The notes under the pieces: generated by a model
Databases searched by the model: none
What the model was told of the DNA's origin: nothing
What the model saw: only the letters and a program-made list of their open reading frames with translations
In this document: piece after piece, positions 1 through 8,659 of the stretch
How positions within the stretch are numbered: the stretch's first letter is position 1
How the letters are laid out: every line of letters starts with the position of its first letter
Position numbers and translations under genes: made by a program
DNA from: Burkholderia sp. BCC1644
GTDB lineage: Bacteria; Pseudomonadota; Gammaproteobacteria; Burkholderiales; Burkholderiaceae
Direction: 5' to 3'
Assembly: GCF_902833225.1 (NCBI RefSeq)
Contig: NZ_CADFEI010000004.1
Span: forward strand, 1-64,000
DNA: 64,000 bases

Positions 1-252
1 AACGCGGTGTTCGCGGGCAGCGTGCCGTACCTGAAGCTGGCGGGCGTGGTGCTGTGCGGTTGGCAGATGGCGCGCGCGCTGGTGGCGGCGCAGGCGAACC
101 GCGCGAGCGACCCGGCGTTCTTCGACGCGAAGATCGCGATCGCGCAATGCTATGCGGAGCACATTCTCGTGCAGGCCGGAGCGCTCGAAGCGTCGATCGT
201 CGGCACGAAGGGCAACGAGGGCGTGCTCGCGTTGACGGAAGACCAGTTCTGA
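1..252 (+). CDS. Acyl-CoA dehydrogenase, C-terminal fragment
   Basis: This is the last 83 codons of a gene that begins before the window. The visible residues form the helical C-terminal extension of the long acyl-CoA dehydrogenases, which oxidise acyl-CoA to enoyl-CoA with FAD in fatty-acid degradation. The clues are the stretch around AGVVLCGWQMARA, the later AKIAIAQCYAEHI, and an ending close to ALTEDQF, which I recognise from Burkholderia FadE-like proteins. The catalytic domain is outside the window, so substrate chain length cannot be judged. A strong hairpin terminator follows the stop. Confidence 0.75.
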   Translation, partial: NAVFAGSVPYLKLAGVVLCGWQMARALVAAQANRASDPAFFDAKIAIAQCYAEHILVQAGALEASIVGTKGNEGVLALTEDQF

Positions 253-283
253 CCGCGCGCAACACTATCGCGAAATGAAAAAA

Positions 284-305
284 GGCGCCCCGAGGGGCGC
301 CTTTC
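284..305. terminator. Bidirectional terminator between acyl-CoA dehydrogenase gene and dadA
   Basis: GGCGCCCC and GGGGCGCC form a perfect stem, with an A run before it and a T run after it. It can therefore end transcripts from both sides of this convergent junction. Confidence 0.85.
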
Positions 306-345
306 TGTTTGAAACCGACCGGCCCGCGTTGCAGGCCGTCGCGGC

Positions 346-1632
346 TTACGCGTAGGCCGGGCGCGTCTGGCCGGGCACGTCCTTCAGGTAGCGATGCACC
401 GACAGGTCGTCGGCCTGGATCGCGGGCATCTTGCCCGAGATCAGGTCCGCGAGCAGCTGGCCCGAGCCGCACGACATCGTCCAACCGAGCGTGCCGTGGC
501 CGGTGTTCAGGAACAGGTTCGACACCGGCGTGCGGCCGACGATCGGCGTGCCGTCCGGCGTCATCGGGCGCAGGCCCGTCCAGAACGTGGCCTTCGACGT
601 GTCGCCGCCGCCCGGGAACAGGTCGTTCACGCACATTTCGAGCGTTTCGCGACGCGCGGCGCGCAGCTTCTTGTCGAAGCCGACGATTTCCGCCATGCCG
701 CCGACGCGGATGCGCTGGTCGAAACGCGTGATCGCGATCTTGTAGGTTTCGTCGAGCACGGTCGACACGGGCGCGGCCGCTTCGTTGACGATCGGCGCGG
801 TGATCGAATAGCCCTTCAGCGGATAGACGGGGATCTTCATCAGGTTCGAGATGAAGTTCGTCGAATACGAGCCGAGCGCGACGACGTACGCGTCGGCACG
901 CACCGTCTCGCTGCCGCACTGCACGCCGGCGATCTTGCCGCCCGCGATCGCGAGCGCGTCGATCGGCGTGTTGTAGCGGAACTTGACGCCGAGCGATTCG
1001 GCGAGCGCGGCAAGGCGCGTCGTGAACAGCTGGCAGTCGCCCGTTTCGTCGCCCGGCAGGCGCAGGCCGCCCGTCAGCTTGTGCGAGACGGCCGCGAGCG
1101 CCGGTTCGGCATGCTTCAGCTCGGCCGGCGACAGCAGTTCGAACGGCACGTTCGCTTCCTGCAGCACGGCGATGTCCTTCGCCGCGCCGTCGAGCTGCTG
1201 CTGCGTGCGGAACAGCTGCAGCGTGCCGCCCGTGCGGCCTTCGTATTCGATACCGGTATCGGCGCGCAGCGCCTGCAGGCAGTCGCGGCTGTATTCGGCG
1301 AGGCGGACCATGCGGCCCTTGTTGACTGCATAGCGCTCGGCCGTGCAGTTGCGCAGCATCTGGTACATCCACTGGAGCTGGAAGCGCGTGCCGTCGAGGC
1401 GGATCGCGAGCGGCGCATGCTTTTCGAACATCCACTTGACGGCCTTCAGCGGCACGCCGGGCGCGGCCCACGGTGCGGCATAGCCGGGCGAGATCTGGCC
1501 TGCATTCGCGAAGCTCGTCTCGAGCGCCGGGCCGGCTTCCCGGTCGATCACGGTGACTTCATGGCCCGCGCGTGCAAGGTAATACGCGCTTGCCACGCCC
1601 ACCACACCACTGCCCAGAATGACGACTCGCAT
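346..1632 (-). CDS. dadA: D-amino acid dehydrogenase small subunit DadA
   Basis: A 428-residue flavoprotein that deaminates D-amino acids (mainly D-alanine) oxidatively, passing electrons to the respiratory chain at the inner membrane. The N-terminus [20 protein letters not shown] is the FAD dinucleotide-binding motif (GxGxxG). The C-terminal [16 protein letters not shown] and [16 protein letters not shown] are hallmark DadA blocks. An upstream in-frame ATG would add 14 residues before this Rossmann motif, so the start at 1632 is preferred. The gene is divergent from an Lrp-type regulator, the usual controller of dad genes. No alanine racemase gene lies next to it. Confidence 0.93.
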   Translation of the reverse strand: MRVVILGSGVVGVASAYYLARAGHEVTVIDREAGPALETSFANAGQISPGYAAPWAAPGVPLKAVKWMFEKHAPLAIRLDGTRFQLQWMYQMLRNCTAERYAVNKGRMVRLAEYSRDCLQALRADTGIEYEGRTGGTLQLFRTQQQLDGAAKDIAVLQEANVPFELLSPAELKHAEPALAAVSHKLTGGLRLPGDETGDCQLFTTRLAALAESLGVKFRYNTPIDALAIAGGKIAGVQCGSETVRADAYVVALGSYSTNFISNLMKIPVYPLKGYSITAPIVNEAAAPVSTVLDETYKIAITRFDQRIRVGGMAEIVGFDKKLRAARRETLEMCVNDLFPGGGDTSKATFWTGLRPMTPDGTPIVGRTPVSNLFLNTGHGTLGWTMSCGSGQLLADLISGKMPAIQADDLSVHRYLKDVPGQTRPAYA

Positions 1633-1777
1633 AGCTGCTCCAGATGGAAGGGACCAGGTCGAGGCGGGGCGCATGTGCGGCTCCGTGTAACCTCTAGCTG
1701 ATCTAGTTTTTTGCGCTATGGTATTGTCGAATGTGCAGGTTTTGTTATCGTATTTTTCAGGTTTTCAGCATAAACAA
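1633..1777. promoter_or_regulatory. Divergent dadA/lrp control region
   Basis: This 145-bp gap separates two divergent genes and must hold both promoters. The part from about 1700 to 1777 is clearly richer in A+T than its surroundings, as expected for an Lrp-type binding region. I could not fix individual Lrp sites or promoter hexamers by eye. Confidence 0.4.
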
Positions 1778-2266
1778 ATGAGAACGCAACGTCAGCCCGT
1801 ACGCTCGCTCGACAAGCTCGACCGGCGCATCCTGAAACTGCTCCAGGACGACGGCCGGATGGCGATGAAGGACCTCGCGGAACAGGTCGGACTGACCGTC
1901 ACGCCGTGCATCGAGCGTGTGCGGCGCATGGAGCGGGATGGCGTGATCACCGGCTATCACGCGCGCGTCGATCCCCACCAGCTGGGGGCCTCGCTGCTGG
2001 TGTTCGTCGAGATCACGCTCGGCCACAAGGGCGGCAACATGTTCGAGCAATTCCGCCGGGAAGTGATGAAGATCGACGAGGTGCTCGAATGCCATCTCGT
2101 GTCCGGTGATTTCGACTACCTGATCAAGGCGCGGATCGGCGAGATGGCCGACTACCGGAAGCTGCTCGGCGACATCCTGCTGCAGTTGCCGGGCGCCGTG
2201 CAGTCGAAGAGCTACGTCGTGATGGAAGAAATCAAGGAAACGCTGACGATCGCCGTCGATGAGTGA
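1778..2266 (+). CDS. lrp: Lrp/AsnC family transcriptional regulator
   Basis: A 162-residue leucine-responsive-type regulator, the normal family length. Residues about 10-60 form the helix-turn-helix (LDKLDRRILKLLQDDGR, then GLTVTPCIERVRRMERDGVI). The remainder is the RAM effector and oligomerisation domain, with the typical VLECHLVSGDFDYLIKAR block. The ATG at 1778 gives the usual N-terminus; an earlier in-frame start at 1718 would add an atypical 20 residues from A+T-rich intergenic DNA. The divergent position opposite dadA suggests it senses an amino acid such as alanine or leucine and controls dadA, perhaps with wider targets. Confidence 0.9.
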   Translation: MRTQRQPVRSLDKLDRRILKLLQDDGRMAMKDLAEQVGLTVTPCIERVRRMERDGVITGYHARVDPHQLGASLLVFVEITLGHKGGNMFEQFRREVMKIDEVLECHLVSGDFDYLIKARIGEMADYRKLLGDILLQLPGAVQSKSYVVMEEIKETLTIAVDE

Positions 2267-2304
2267 CGCGCCGGCGGCCCGTTGTCGGACCCCGTATCCC
2301 GCTC

Positions 2305-2350
2305 TTGGCACGCTGCGCCCAATACTGTATAAATGTACAGTATTGGGCGC
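2305..2350 (+). promoter_or_regulatory. SOS promoter: -35/-10 with an overlapping LexA box
   Basis: A sigma-70 promoter is visible: -35 TTGGCA (2305-2310), a 17-bp spacer, and -10 TATAAA (2328-2333). Overlapping the -10 is a 20-bp LexA-type operator TACTGTATAAATGTACAGTA (2323-2342), with the diagnostic CTGT-N8-ACAG core. The symmetry extends beyond the operator: 15-base arms at 2315-2329 and 2336-2350 are perfect inverted repeats around a 6-base centre. The operator position implies repression by LexA and induction by DNA damage of the gene starting at 2369. Confidence 0.88.
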
Positions 2351-2368
2351 AGGCGAATGGGTGGGCAC

Positions 2369-3535
2369 ATGGACGATCGATCCGACAACGAATTTCCGGT
2401 AGCGCCGCCCGTGCCCCGCAAGGGGCGCGGGGCGGTCGACAACCTGCCGGGGCGGTATGAAATCGCGCAGCGCGAAGCGGTCGACGACGGCTGGACGCAC
2501 GAGTCGGATGATGCCGACTTCCCCGCGCCGCTGCGCACGCAGGTGTTCGAGGAGCGCGCGAAGAGCATCCTGACGCGCAACCAGTCGCCCGATATTCCGT
2601 TCAGCGTATCGCTCAATCCGTATCGCGGCTGCGAGCACGGTTGCATCTACTGCTTCGCGCGGCCGACGCACAGCTATCTCGGCCTGTCGCCGGGGCTCGA
2701 TTTCGAAAGCCGCATCTACGCGAAGGTCAACGCGGCCGAGCTGCTCGAGCGCGAGATTTCGCGCAAGCGCTACGTGCCGGAGCCGATCGCGCTCGGCGTC
2801 AACACCGACGCGTACCAGCCGGTCGAGCGCGACCTGCGCATCACGCGCAGCGTGATCCAGGTGATGCACGATCGCGGGTTGCCGTTCGCGGCGATCACGA
2901 AGTCGTCGCTGATCGAGCGCGATCTCGACCTGCTCGCGCCGATGGCCGAGCGCGGGCAGGTGATGGCGGCGGTCACGATCACGACACTCGATGCCGATCT
3001 CGCTCGCACGCTCGAGCCACGCGCGGCCACGCCGGCGCGGCGGCTGCGCACGATCCGCGCGCTGCGCGATGCAGGCGTGCCGGTCGGCGTGAGCATTGCG
3101 CCAGTGATCCCGTTCGTGACCGAGCCCGACATGGAGCGCGTGCTCGAAGCGTGCGTGGAAGCCGGGGCGACGCATGCGAGCTACATCATCCTGCGGCTGC
3201 CGTGGGAGGTCTCGCCGCTGTTCAAGAACTGGCTCGCCGCGCATTTTCCCGATCGTGCGGAGCGCGTGATGAACCGCGTGCGCGACATGCGCGGCGGCAA
3301 GGACTACGACTCGGATTTCTCGAAACGGATGAAGGGCGAGGGGATCTGGGCCGATCTGTTGCGGCAGCGCTTTCGCCAGGCCGTCAAGCGGCTCGGGCTG
3401 AACGAGCGCACGAATGGCATTCTCGATCTGTCGCAGTTTAGCGGTGCGCCGGCCACGGTTGCGCCGGCGCCGCGTGTTGCCGTGCGTTCGGTCGGCGCGA
3501 AGCCGCGCGACGACATGCAGTTGAACCTGTTCTGA
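2369..3535 (+). CDS. PA0069-family radical SAM protein, SOS-controlled
   Basis: A 388-residue radical SAM protein related in architecture to spore photoproduct lyase (SplB-like). The iron-sulfur motif Cx3Cx2C is at about residues 88-95 (GCEHGCIYCFARPTHSY). Later blocks such as LGVNTDAYQPVER and AAVTITTLD are typical of the PA0069 family. The substrate is unknown; a DNA or nucleotide lesion would fit the SOS operator. In-frame ATGs at 2333 and 2357 also exist, but the first lies inside the LexA operator, so it cannot be a normal start. The start at 2369 follows a GGGTGGG stretch. I recall the Pseudomonas homologue PA0069 being in the LexA regulon. Confidence 0.85.
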   Translation: MDDRSDNEFPVAPPVPRKGRGAVDNLPGRYEIAQREAVDDGWTHESDDADFPAPLRTQVFEERAKSILTRNQSPDIPFSVSLNPYRGCEHGCIYCFARPTHSYLGLSPGLDFESRIYAKVNAAELLEREISRKRYVPEPIALGVNTDAYQPVERDLRITRSVIQVMHDRGLPFAAITKSSLIERDLDLLAPMAERGQVMAAVTITTLDADLARTLEPRAATPARRLRTIRALRDAGVPVGVSIAPVIPFVTEPDMERVLEACVEAGATHASYIILRLPWEVSPLFKNWLAAHFPDRAERVMNRVRDMRGGKDYDSDFSKRMKGEGIWADLLRQRFRQAVKRLGLNERTNGILDLSQFSGAPATVAPAPRVAVRSVGAKPRDDMQLNLF

Positions 3536-3599
3536 CACGCGAACAACGCTGTCGCGTGTCGGCACCGGGCGCAAGGCGCCGGTGCCGTGTTCGTTGCGC

Positions 3600-4067
3600 T
3601 TACTGCGAAATCTGCTTCGCGGCTTCGACCTGCGATTCGAAATACGTCTGGAACGACAGCGCGAGTGCGGTCATCAGCAGGAACGCGCCGATCAGCAGCG
3701 AGAAGATCACGACGAAGATCACGGTCCAGCCCGACTTGCTGTGCTTGCCGGTGTCCGCGTTGAATTGCGCATCCCATTTCTCGTCGGGGCGCAGCCCGTA
3801 GACGAGTGCGGCGAGGAATGCCGCCAGCAGCGAGATCGCGCCGGGTAGCGCGAGCCACCAGCCGAGGCCGGCACTGCGTTGGGTCGCCGCGAGCAGAAGG
3901 AAGCCCGGGATGCCGACGATCGTCGCAAGGAGGTGTGCCCAGCCGTACACGTCGCGAATGCCATACAGATAGAAGCGGTGCGCGCCGAGCGATCCGAACA
4001 GGAACGCGAGGGCGGCGGTGAGCGTCTTGGAGCGGAAGCGGCGGGACGGTGCGGTGCTGCTGGACAT
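3600..4067 (-). CDS. TM2 domain membrane protein
   Basis: A 155-residue inner-membrane protein. Residues about 10-60 carry a TM2-like unit: two hydrophobic helices and the motif FLFGSLGAHRFYLYG. A hydrophobic segment around 70-90 and a C-terminal helix (about 120-145, VIFVVIFSLLIGAFLLMTAL) follow. The function of TM2 proteins in bacteria is not established. The ATG at 4067 (MSSSTAPSRRF) is preferred, because an upstream in-frame start adds a low-complexity tail. The gene converges on the radical SAM gene. Confidence 0.75.
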   Translation of the reverse strand: MSSSTAPSRRFRSKTLTAALAFLFGSLGAHRFYLYGIRDVYGWAHLLATIVGIPGFLLLAATQRSAGLGWWLALPGAISLLAAFLAALVYGLRPDEKWDAQFNADTGKHSKSGWTVIFVVIFSLLIGAFLLMTALALSFQTYFESQVEAAKQISQ

Positions 4068-4176
4068 GGATGGCGGCGTATTGTCGTTGGCATGGGCGGC
4101 CGGCGGGCCGGCGCGGGCGCGCGGCCCGGCACGCATTCTACGATGCTCGGTCAGGCCCGGTCACCCCTTGCCTGCG

Positions 4177-5316
4177 TCAAGGTGCCGCATAGGTCACGCG
4201 GTAGATGGCGCCGGCGTAATCATCGCTGACGAGCAGCGAGCCGTCCGGTAGCGGCAGTACGTCGGCCGGGCGTCCCCATACCGCGCCGTCGGGCCGCAGC
4301 CAGCCCGTGACGAATGGCGTCTGGCGCGCCTGGCTGCCATCCGCCGACACGACCACACGCATCACGCGGTAGCCGACCTTCGTGCTGCGGTTCCACGAGC
4401 CGTGTTCGGCAATGAACGCGTTATTGCGATACGACGCCGGAAACATCGGCCCGGTATAGAAGCGCATGCCGAGCGCGGCAACGTGCGCGCCGAGCTTCAA
4501 TACGGGCGGTACGTAGCGGCGGCACACGTCGGCACTGCCGAATTCGGGGTCGGGCGTATCGCCGCCATGACAATAAGGAAAGCCGAAGTCGAGCCCGGCG
4601 CGCGGGGCACGGTTCAGCTTGTCGTCGGGCACGTCGTCGCCCATCATGTCGCGCCCGTTGTCGGTAAACCACAGCTCGCCCGAATCGGGGTGCCATGCGA
4701 AGCCGACCGTATTGCGCACGCCGCGTGCGACTACCTCGTTTCCGCTGCCGTCCGGCTTCATCCGCGCGATGATCGCGTAGCGGCTGCGATCGGCGAGACA
4801 GACGTTGCACGGTGCGCCGGTCGGCACGTACAGCTTGCCGTCGGGGCCGAACGCGATGAATTTCCACCCGTGATGGTGTTCGGTCGGCAGCGCGTCGGTC
4901 ACGACGACGGGGGCGGGCGGGTTGGCGAGCCGGTCGTCGACATGATCGACGCGCAGGATGCGCGATACGGCGGATATATAGAGGGCGCCATCGCGGTAGG
5001 CGACGCCGACGGGCATGTCGAGCCCGGACGCGATCACGTAGCGCGCGCCGATCCGGCCCTCGTGCATCACGAACGCATGCACGCGGCCTTCCCGTGTGCC
5101 GACATACAGGATGCCGCGCGGCGACCAGGCCATTTCGCGCGCGGCCGGTACTGCGTCGGTCAGGATTTCCACGTGGAAGCCGGGCGGGACGACGAGTTCG
5201 CTCACCGGCAACGGCGCGGCAAACACCGGTGCGGACGCGAGGCAGGCAAGGCCGGCAAGCAGCGCCGTGAAACGGTGCTGCGCGCGGCGCGTCGAGGCGG
5301 CGCGAAGGGGCGGCAT
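4177..5316 (-). CDS. Exported PQQ-dependent sugar (sorbosone-type) dehydrogenase
   Basis: A 379-residue six-bladed beta-propeller of the soluble glucose/sorbosone dehydrogenase family, which oxidises sugars or aldoses in the periplasm with PQQ. A signal peptide ends near residue 34 (LACLASAPVFA). The propeller is supported by WSPRGILYVGTREGRV, HHHGWKFIAFGPDGKLYV, the GFAWHPDSGELWFTDNGRD block and the closing LLVSDDYAGAIYRVTY. A CNVC pair near residue 160 might form a disulfide. A GTG 24 bases upstream is a weaker start candidate. No PQQ biosynthesis genes lie nearby. The true substrate cannot be told from sequence. Confidence 0.8.
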   Translation of the reverse strand: MPPLRAASTRRAQHRFTALLAGLACLASAPVFAAPLPVSELVVPPGFHVEILTDAVPAAREMAWSPRGILYVGTREGRVHAFVMHEGRIGARYVIASGLDMPVGVAYRDGALYISAVSRILRVDHVDDRLANPPAPVVVTDALPTEHHHGWKFIAFGPDGKLYVPTGAPCNVCLADRSRYAIIARMKPDGSGNEVVARGVRNTVGFAWHPDSGELWFTDNGRDMMGDDVPDDKLNRAPRAGLDFGFPYCHGGDTPDPEFGSADVCRRYVPPVLKLGAHVAALGMRFYTGPMFPASYRNNAFIAEHGSWNRSTKVGYRVMRVVVSADGSQARQTPFVTGWLRPDGAVWGRPADVLPLPDGSLLVSDDYAGAIYRVTYAAP

Positions 5317-5394
5317 GACGGTGGGGAACGTCCTGGACACGACGATTGTATGCCTGCCCGACAGGCCGTCCGCGGATTTTTTGCGCGTAAGTGT

Positions 5395-5423
5395 TTGTTG
5401 TACCTCTGGTTTCCGGCTATAAT
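5395..5423 (+). promoter_or_regulatory. Promoter of the rpsP operon
   Basis: -35 TTGTTG (5395-5400), a 17-bp spacer, and a perfect -10 TATAAT (5418-5423). The start of transcription would be near 5430, giving a leader of about 40 bases before rpsP. Confidence 0.8.
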
Positions 5424-5468
5424 CGCGTGTTTCAGTAGTTTCGAACCCGGTTTTCCGAAGGACATCAT

Positions 5469-5723
5469 ATGGTTATCATCCGTCTGGCTCGTGGCGGCTC
5501 GAAGAAGCGCCCGTTCTACAACATCGTCGCTACCGATTCGCGCAACCGTCGTGACGGCCGCTTCATCGAGCGCGTCGGCTTCTACAACCCGGTCGCCACG
5601 AAGGGCGAATCGCTGCGTATCGCTCAGGATCGCCTGACGTACTGGCAAGGCGTGGGCGCGCAACTGTCGCCGACCGTCCAGCGTCTCGTGAAGGAAGCGC
5701 AAAAGGCGCAACCGGCTGCCTAA
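5469..5723 (+). CDS. rpsP: 30S ribosomal protein S16
   Basis: An 84-residue S16, the expected size. [20 protein letters not shown] and [14 protein letters not shown] are the conserved family blocks. S16 binds 16S rRNA early in small-subunit assembly. It is the first gene of the rpsP-rimM-trmD-rplS operon and follows a consensus sigma-70 promoter. RimM is 42 bases downstream. Confidence 0.98.
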
Positions 5724-5765
5724 CATGGCACGGTGTGCCGGTCGTGCCGGCTGTGAGGTGCATTG

Positions 5766-6443
5766 ATGGCGGGTCACGATTCCGGTAATGCAAGGCGCGG
5801 GCGTGCGTCGTTTGGCGCATTCGTCCGCAAGCCGGTCGAGCGCGACGTTGTCGCGAGCGCCGGTGAGGCTGCCGAGCAAGGTGGTCTCGAAGCGACGCAA
5901 GCCTGGCCCGACGATGCCGTCGAGGTCGGGGCGGTAGTCGACGCCTATGGCCTGAAGGGCTGGGTCAAGGTGGCGGCACACGCCGACGCCGGTCGCGGCG
6001 GCGATGCGCTGCTCAAGGCGCGGCGCTGGTGGCTGGAGCGCGGCGCGGAGCGGCTTTCCGTCCGCATCATGCAGTCGAAGACGCACAGCGACACTGTCGT
6101 TGCGCAACTCGAGGGCGTGAGCGACCGCGATGCCGCGCTGGCCATGCGCGGCTTTCGCGTGTTCGTGCGTCGGGAAGATTTCCCGGCATTGGCCGCGGAC
6201 GAATTCTATTGGGTCGACCTGATCGGTCTCGACGTCGTCAACGAGCAATCGGTGGCGCTCGGGAAGGTGAGCGGGATGATCGACAATGGCGTGCATTCGA
6301 TCATGCGTGTCGAGTATCCGGCGACTGGCAAAGACGGTCAGCCGACCACCGACGAGCGGTTGATTCCGTTCGTCGGCGTATACGTCAAAACGGTGGACCA
6401 GGCGGCGCGTCGCATCGTCGTCGACTGGGAAGCCGATTACTGA
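5766..6443 (+). CDS. rimM: Ribosome maturation factor RimM
   Basis: A 225-residue RimM that helps 16S rRNA processing and maturation of the 30S head, partnering ribosomal protein S19. The N-terminal RimM domain starts near [18 protein letters not shown], and the C-terminal PRC-barrel carries [20 protein letters not shown]. About 50 residues precede the first domain, an N-terminal extension longer than in E. coli RimM. A TTG at 5763 is also in frame, but GAGGTG at 5755-5760 is better spaced for the ATG at 5766. TrmD starts two bases after the stop codon. Confidence 0.95.
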   Translation: MAGHDSGNARRGRASFGAFVRKPVERDVVASAGEAAEQGGLEATQAWPDDAVEVGAVVDAYGLKGWVKVAAHADAGRGGDALLKARRWWLERGAERLSVRIMQSKTHSDTVVAQLEGVSDRDAALAMRGFRVFVRREDFPALAADEFYWVDLIGLDVVNEQSVALGKVSGMIDNGVHSIMRVEYPATGKDGQPTTDERLIPFVGVYVKTVDQAARRIVVDWEADY

Positions 6444-6444
6444 A

Positions 6445-7239
6445 ATGAACCAGGTTACCGAGAGCGCGGTGCAGTTCGACGTCGTCACGCTCTTCCCCGA
6501 GATGTTCCGTGCACTGACCGACTGGGGGATCACCAGCCGGGCCGTCAAGCAAGGGCGCTTCGGGTTGCGCACCTGGAACCCGCGTGATTTCACGACGGAT
6601 AACTACCGCACGGTCGACGATCGTCCGTACGGCGGCGGTCCGGGCATGGTGATGCTGGCCAGGCCGCTCGAAGCCGCGATCGATGCCGCGAAAGCGGCGC
6701 AGGCGGAACAGGGCATCGCGAGCACGCGTGTCGTGATGATGTCGCCGCAAGGTGCACCGCTCACGCACGATCGCGCGGTGCGGATGGCGCAGGAACCCGG
6801 TGTCGTCGTGCTGTGTGGTCGCTATGAAGCGATCGACCAGCGCCTGCTCGATCGGTGCGTCGACGAGGAAATCAGCCTCGGCGATTTTGTCCTGTCCGGC
6901 GGAGAGTTGCCGGCGATGGCGATGATGGATGCCGTCGTGCGGTTGCTGCCCGGCGTGCTGAACGATTCGCTGTCGGCCGTGCAGGACAGTTTCGCCGACG
7001 GGCTGCTCGATTGTCCGCACTACACGCGCCCGGAGGAATACGATGGCGTGCGCGTGCCGGACGTGCTGCTCGGCGGGCATCATGCCGAGATCGAGCGGTG
7101 GCGGCGGCAGGAAGCATTGCGGAATACGTTGCGGAAGCGGCCGGACCTGATCGTCCGGGCGCGCCGCGAGAAGTTGTTGAGCCGTGCCGACGAGGCGTGG
7201 CTTGCGAACCTCGCACGCGAAGCGAAGAACGCCTCCTGA
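6445..7239 (+). CDS. trmD: tRNA (guanine-N1)-methyltransferase TrmD
   Basis: A 264-residue SPOUT (knotted) methyltransferase that makes m1G37 in tRNAs and so prevents frameshifting. Characteristic blocks are [32 protein letters not shown], the cofactor-binding knot with [14 protein letters not shown] and [17 protein letters not shown], and [12 protein letters not shown]. It is translationally linked to rimM (two-base gap) and followed 133 bases later by rplS. Confidence 0.97.
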   Translation: MNQVTESAVQFDVVTLFPEMFRALTDWGITSRAVKQGRFGLRTWNPRDFTTDNYRTVDDRPYGGGPGMVMLARPLEAAIDAAKAAQAEQGIASTRVVMMSPQGAPLTHDRAVRMAQEPGVVVLCGRYEAIDQRLLDRCVDEEISLGDFVLSGGELPAMAMMDAVVRLLPGVLNDSLSAVQDSFADGLLDCPHYTRPEEYDGVRVPDVLLGGHHAEIERWRRQEALRNTLRKRPDLIVRARREKLLSRADEAWLANLAREAKNAS

Positions 7240-7372
7240 GGCGGCTGCGCGGGCGGGAATTGGCGGTGCCGTGCATGCGTGTGCGGTGCCTGATGTGAAT
7301 CCATCCTCTATCGGGGCCAGGCCTGGAAGCAGGCGGGTGCCAACGCCGACACGATGGCATAAGGAGTCAGTC

Positions 7373-7765
7373 ATGAATCTGATCGAAAAACTTGAGCAGG
7401 AAGAAATCGAGCGCGCGCTCGCCGGCAAGACGATCCCCGAATTCGCCCCGGGCGACACGGTGATCGTGAACGTGAACGTGGTTGAAGGTACCCGCAAGCG
7501 CGTTCAGGCTTACGAAGGCGTCGTGATCGCGATTCGCAGCCGTGGTCTGAACTCGAACTTCATCGTCCGCAAGATCTCGTCGGGCGAAGGCGTCGAGCGT
7601 ACGTTCCAGACGTACTCGCCGCTGCTGGCAAGCATCGTCGTGAAGCGTCGCGGTGATGTGCGTCGTGCGAAGCTGTACTACCTGCGCGAGCGTTCGGGCA
7701 AGTCGGCTCGTATCAAGGAAAAGCTGGTGTCGAAGGATCGCGCCGCAGCAGCTTCCCAAGAGTAA
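7373..7765 (+). CDS. rplS: 50S ribosomal protein L19
   Basis: A 130-residue L19, located at the 30S/50S interface. [39 protein letters not shown] and the C-terminal [19 protein letters not shown] are family signatures. The ATG at 7373 follows AAGGAG (7361-7366) with six bases between. Upstream in-frame codons to 7184 overlap trmD and are not coding in this frame. The last gene of the operon, it ends in a strong terminator. Confidence 0.98.
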   Translation: MNLIEKLEQEEIERALAGKTIPEFAPGDTVIVNVNVVEGTRKRVQAYEGVVIAIRSRGLNSNFIVRKISSGEGVERTFQTYSPLLASIVVKRRGDVRRAKLYYLRERSGKSARIKEKLVSKDRAAAASQE

Positions 7766-7780
7766 GAGCTGTAAGGAAAA

Positions 7781-7804
7781 AGCACCCACCCGGGTGCTTT
7801 TTTC
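7781..7804 (+). terminator. rho-independent terminator after rplS
   Basis: A perfect 7-bp stem AGCACCC/GGGTGCT with a 4-base loop, flanked by an A run upstream and a run of six T downstream. Confidence 0.9.
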
Positions 7805-7852
7805 ATTCTGGCGCGACAATATGCTCGATACGACACGAACCCGAGAGCCCCA

Positions 7853-8539
7853 TTGAATCGCCGCCCCATCATCGATCCCGAAGTCCTGCCGGTCGAAGGC
7901 ACCGGTGCCGGCCTGCCTGTTATCGATCCCCGGCTGATGACGCCGTCCGGCTTGCGCGAACGTTTCGCGCGCACGCTCGAATGGAGTGTCGAGCCCGGCG
8001 AGGCGAGGCTTCAGGAGGGCGTCGATCCGCGTAGCGCGGCCGTCCTCATGCCGCTCGTCGTCCGCGAGCCGGGCCTGACCGTGCTGCTGACCCAGCGCGC
8101 CGACCACCTGAACGACCATGCAGGGCAGATCAGCTTCCCAGGCGGCCGTCGCGAGCCGTTCGATCGCGATGCAACGGCCACCGCGTTGCGCGAGGCGAAG
8201 GAAGAGATCGGGCTGGCCGACGAACGTGTCGAGATTCTCGGTGCGCTGCCCGACTACCTGACCGGCACGGGCTTCTGCGTGGCGCCGGTGGTCGGCCTCG
8301 TGCATCCGCCGTTCACCGTGCAGGCCGATACGTTCGAAGTCGCCGAGATTTTCGAAGTGCCGCTCGCGTTCCTGATGAATCCAGCAAACCACCAGGTCCG
8401 CGTGTTCCGTTGGGAAGGCGGCGAGCGTCGTTTTTTTGCGATGCCCTATCCGAATGGCGAACCGGGCGGGCATTACTTCATCTGGGGCGCAACTGCCGGC
8501 ATGTTTCGCAATCTCTACCGCTTCTTGGCCGCCGGCTAG
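7853..8539 (+). CDS. CoA pyrophosphatase (NUDIX hydrolase)
   Basis: A 228-residue NUDIX protein of the CoA pyrophosphatase (NudL-like) type, which cleaves CoA to 3',5'-ADP and phosphopantetheine. The block LLTQRADHLNDHAGQISFPG precedes the NUDIX helix with LREAKEEIGL, as in this subfamily. LTGTGFCVAPVVGLV, further on, is also conserved. The start is TTG at 7853; no ATG in frame gives a better N-terminus. It directly follows the rplS terminator. Confidence 0.85.
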   Translation: MNRRPIIDPEVLPVEGTGAGLPVIDPRLMTPSGLRERFARTLEWSVEPGEARLQEGVDPRSAAVLMPLVVREPGLTVLLTQRADHLNDHAGQISFPGGRREPFDRDATATALREAKEEIGLADERVEILGALPDYLTGTGFCVAPVVGLVHPPFTVQADTFEVAEIFEVPLAFLMNPANHQVRVFRWEGGERRFFAMPYPNGEPGGHYFIWGATAGMFRNLYRFLAAG

Positions 8540-8659
8540 GCGCATGCACCGGCCGGCGCGCGCGGCCGGCCGCCGGGCGACCGCGCCGGCAGCCATGCGG
8601 GGCTTACGCTGTGCTATCGTTATGCGAAAAATGACATAACTCCGAAGACGGCGCCACGC

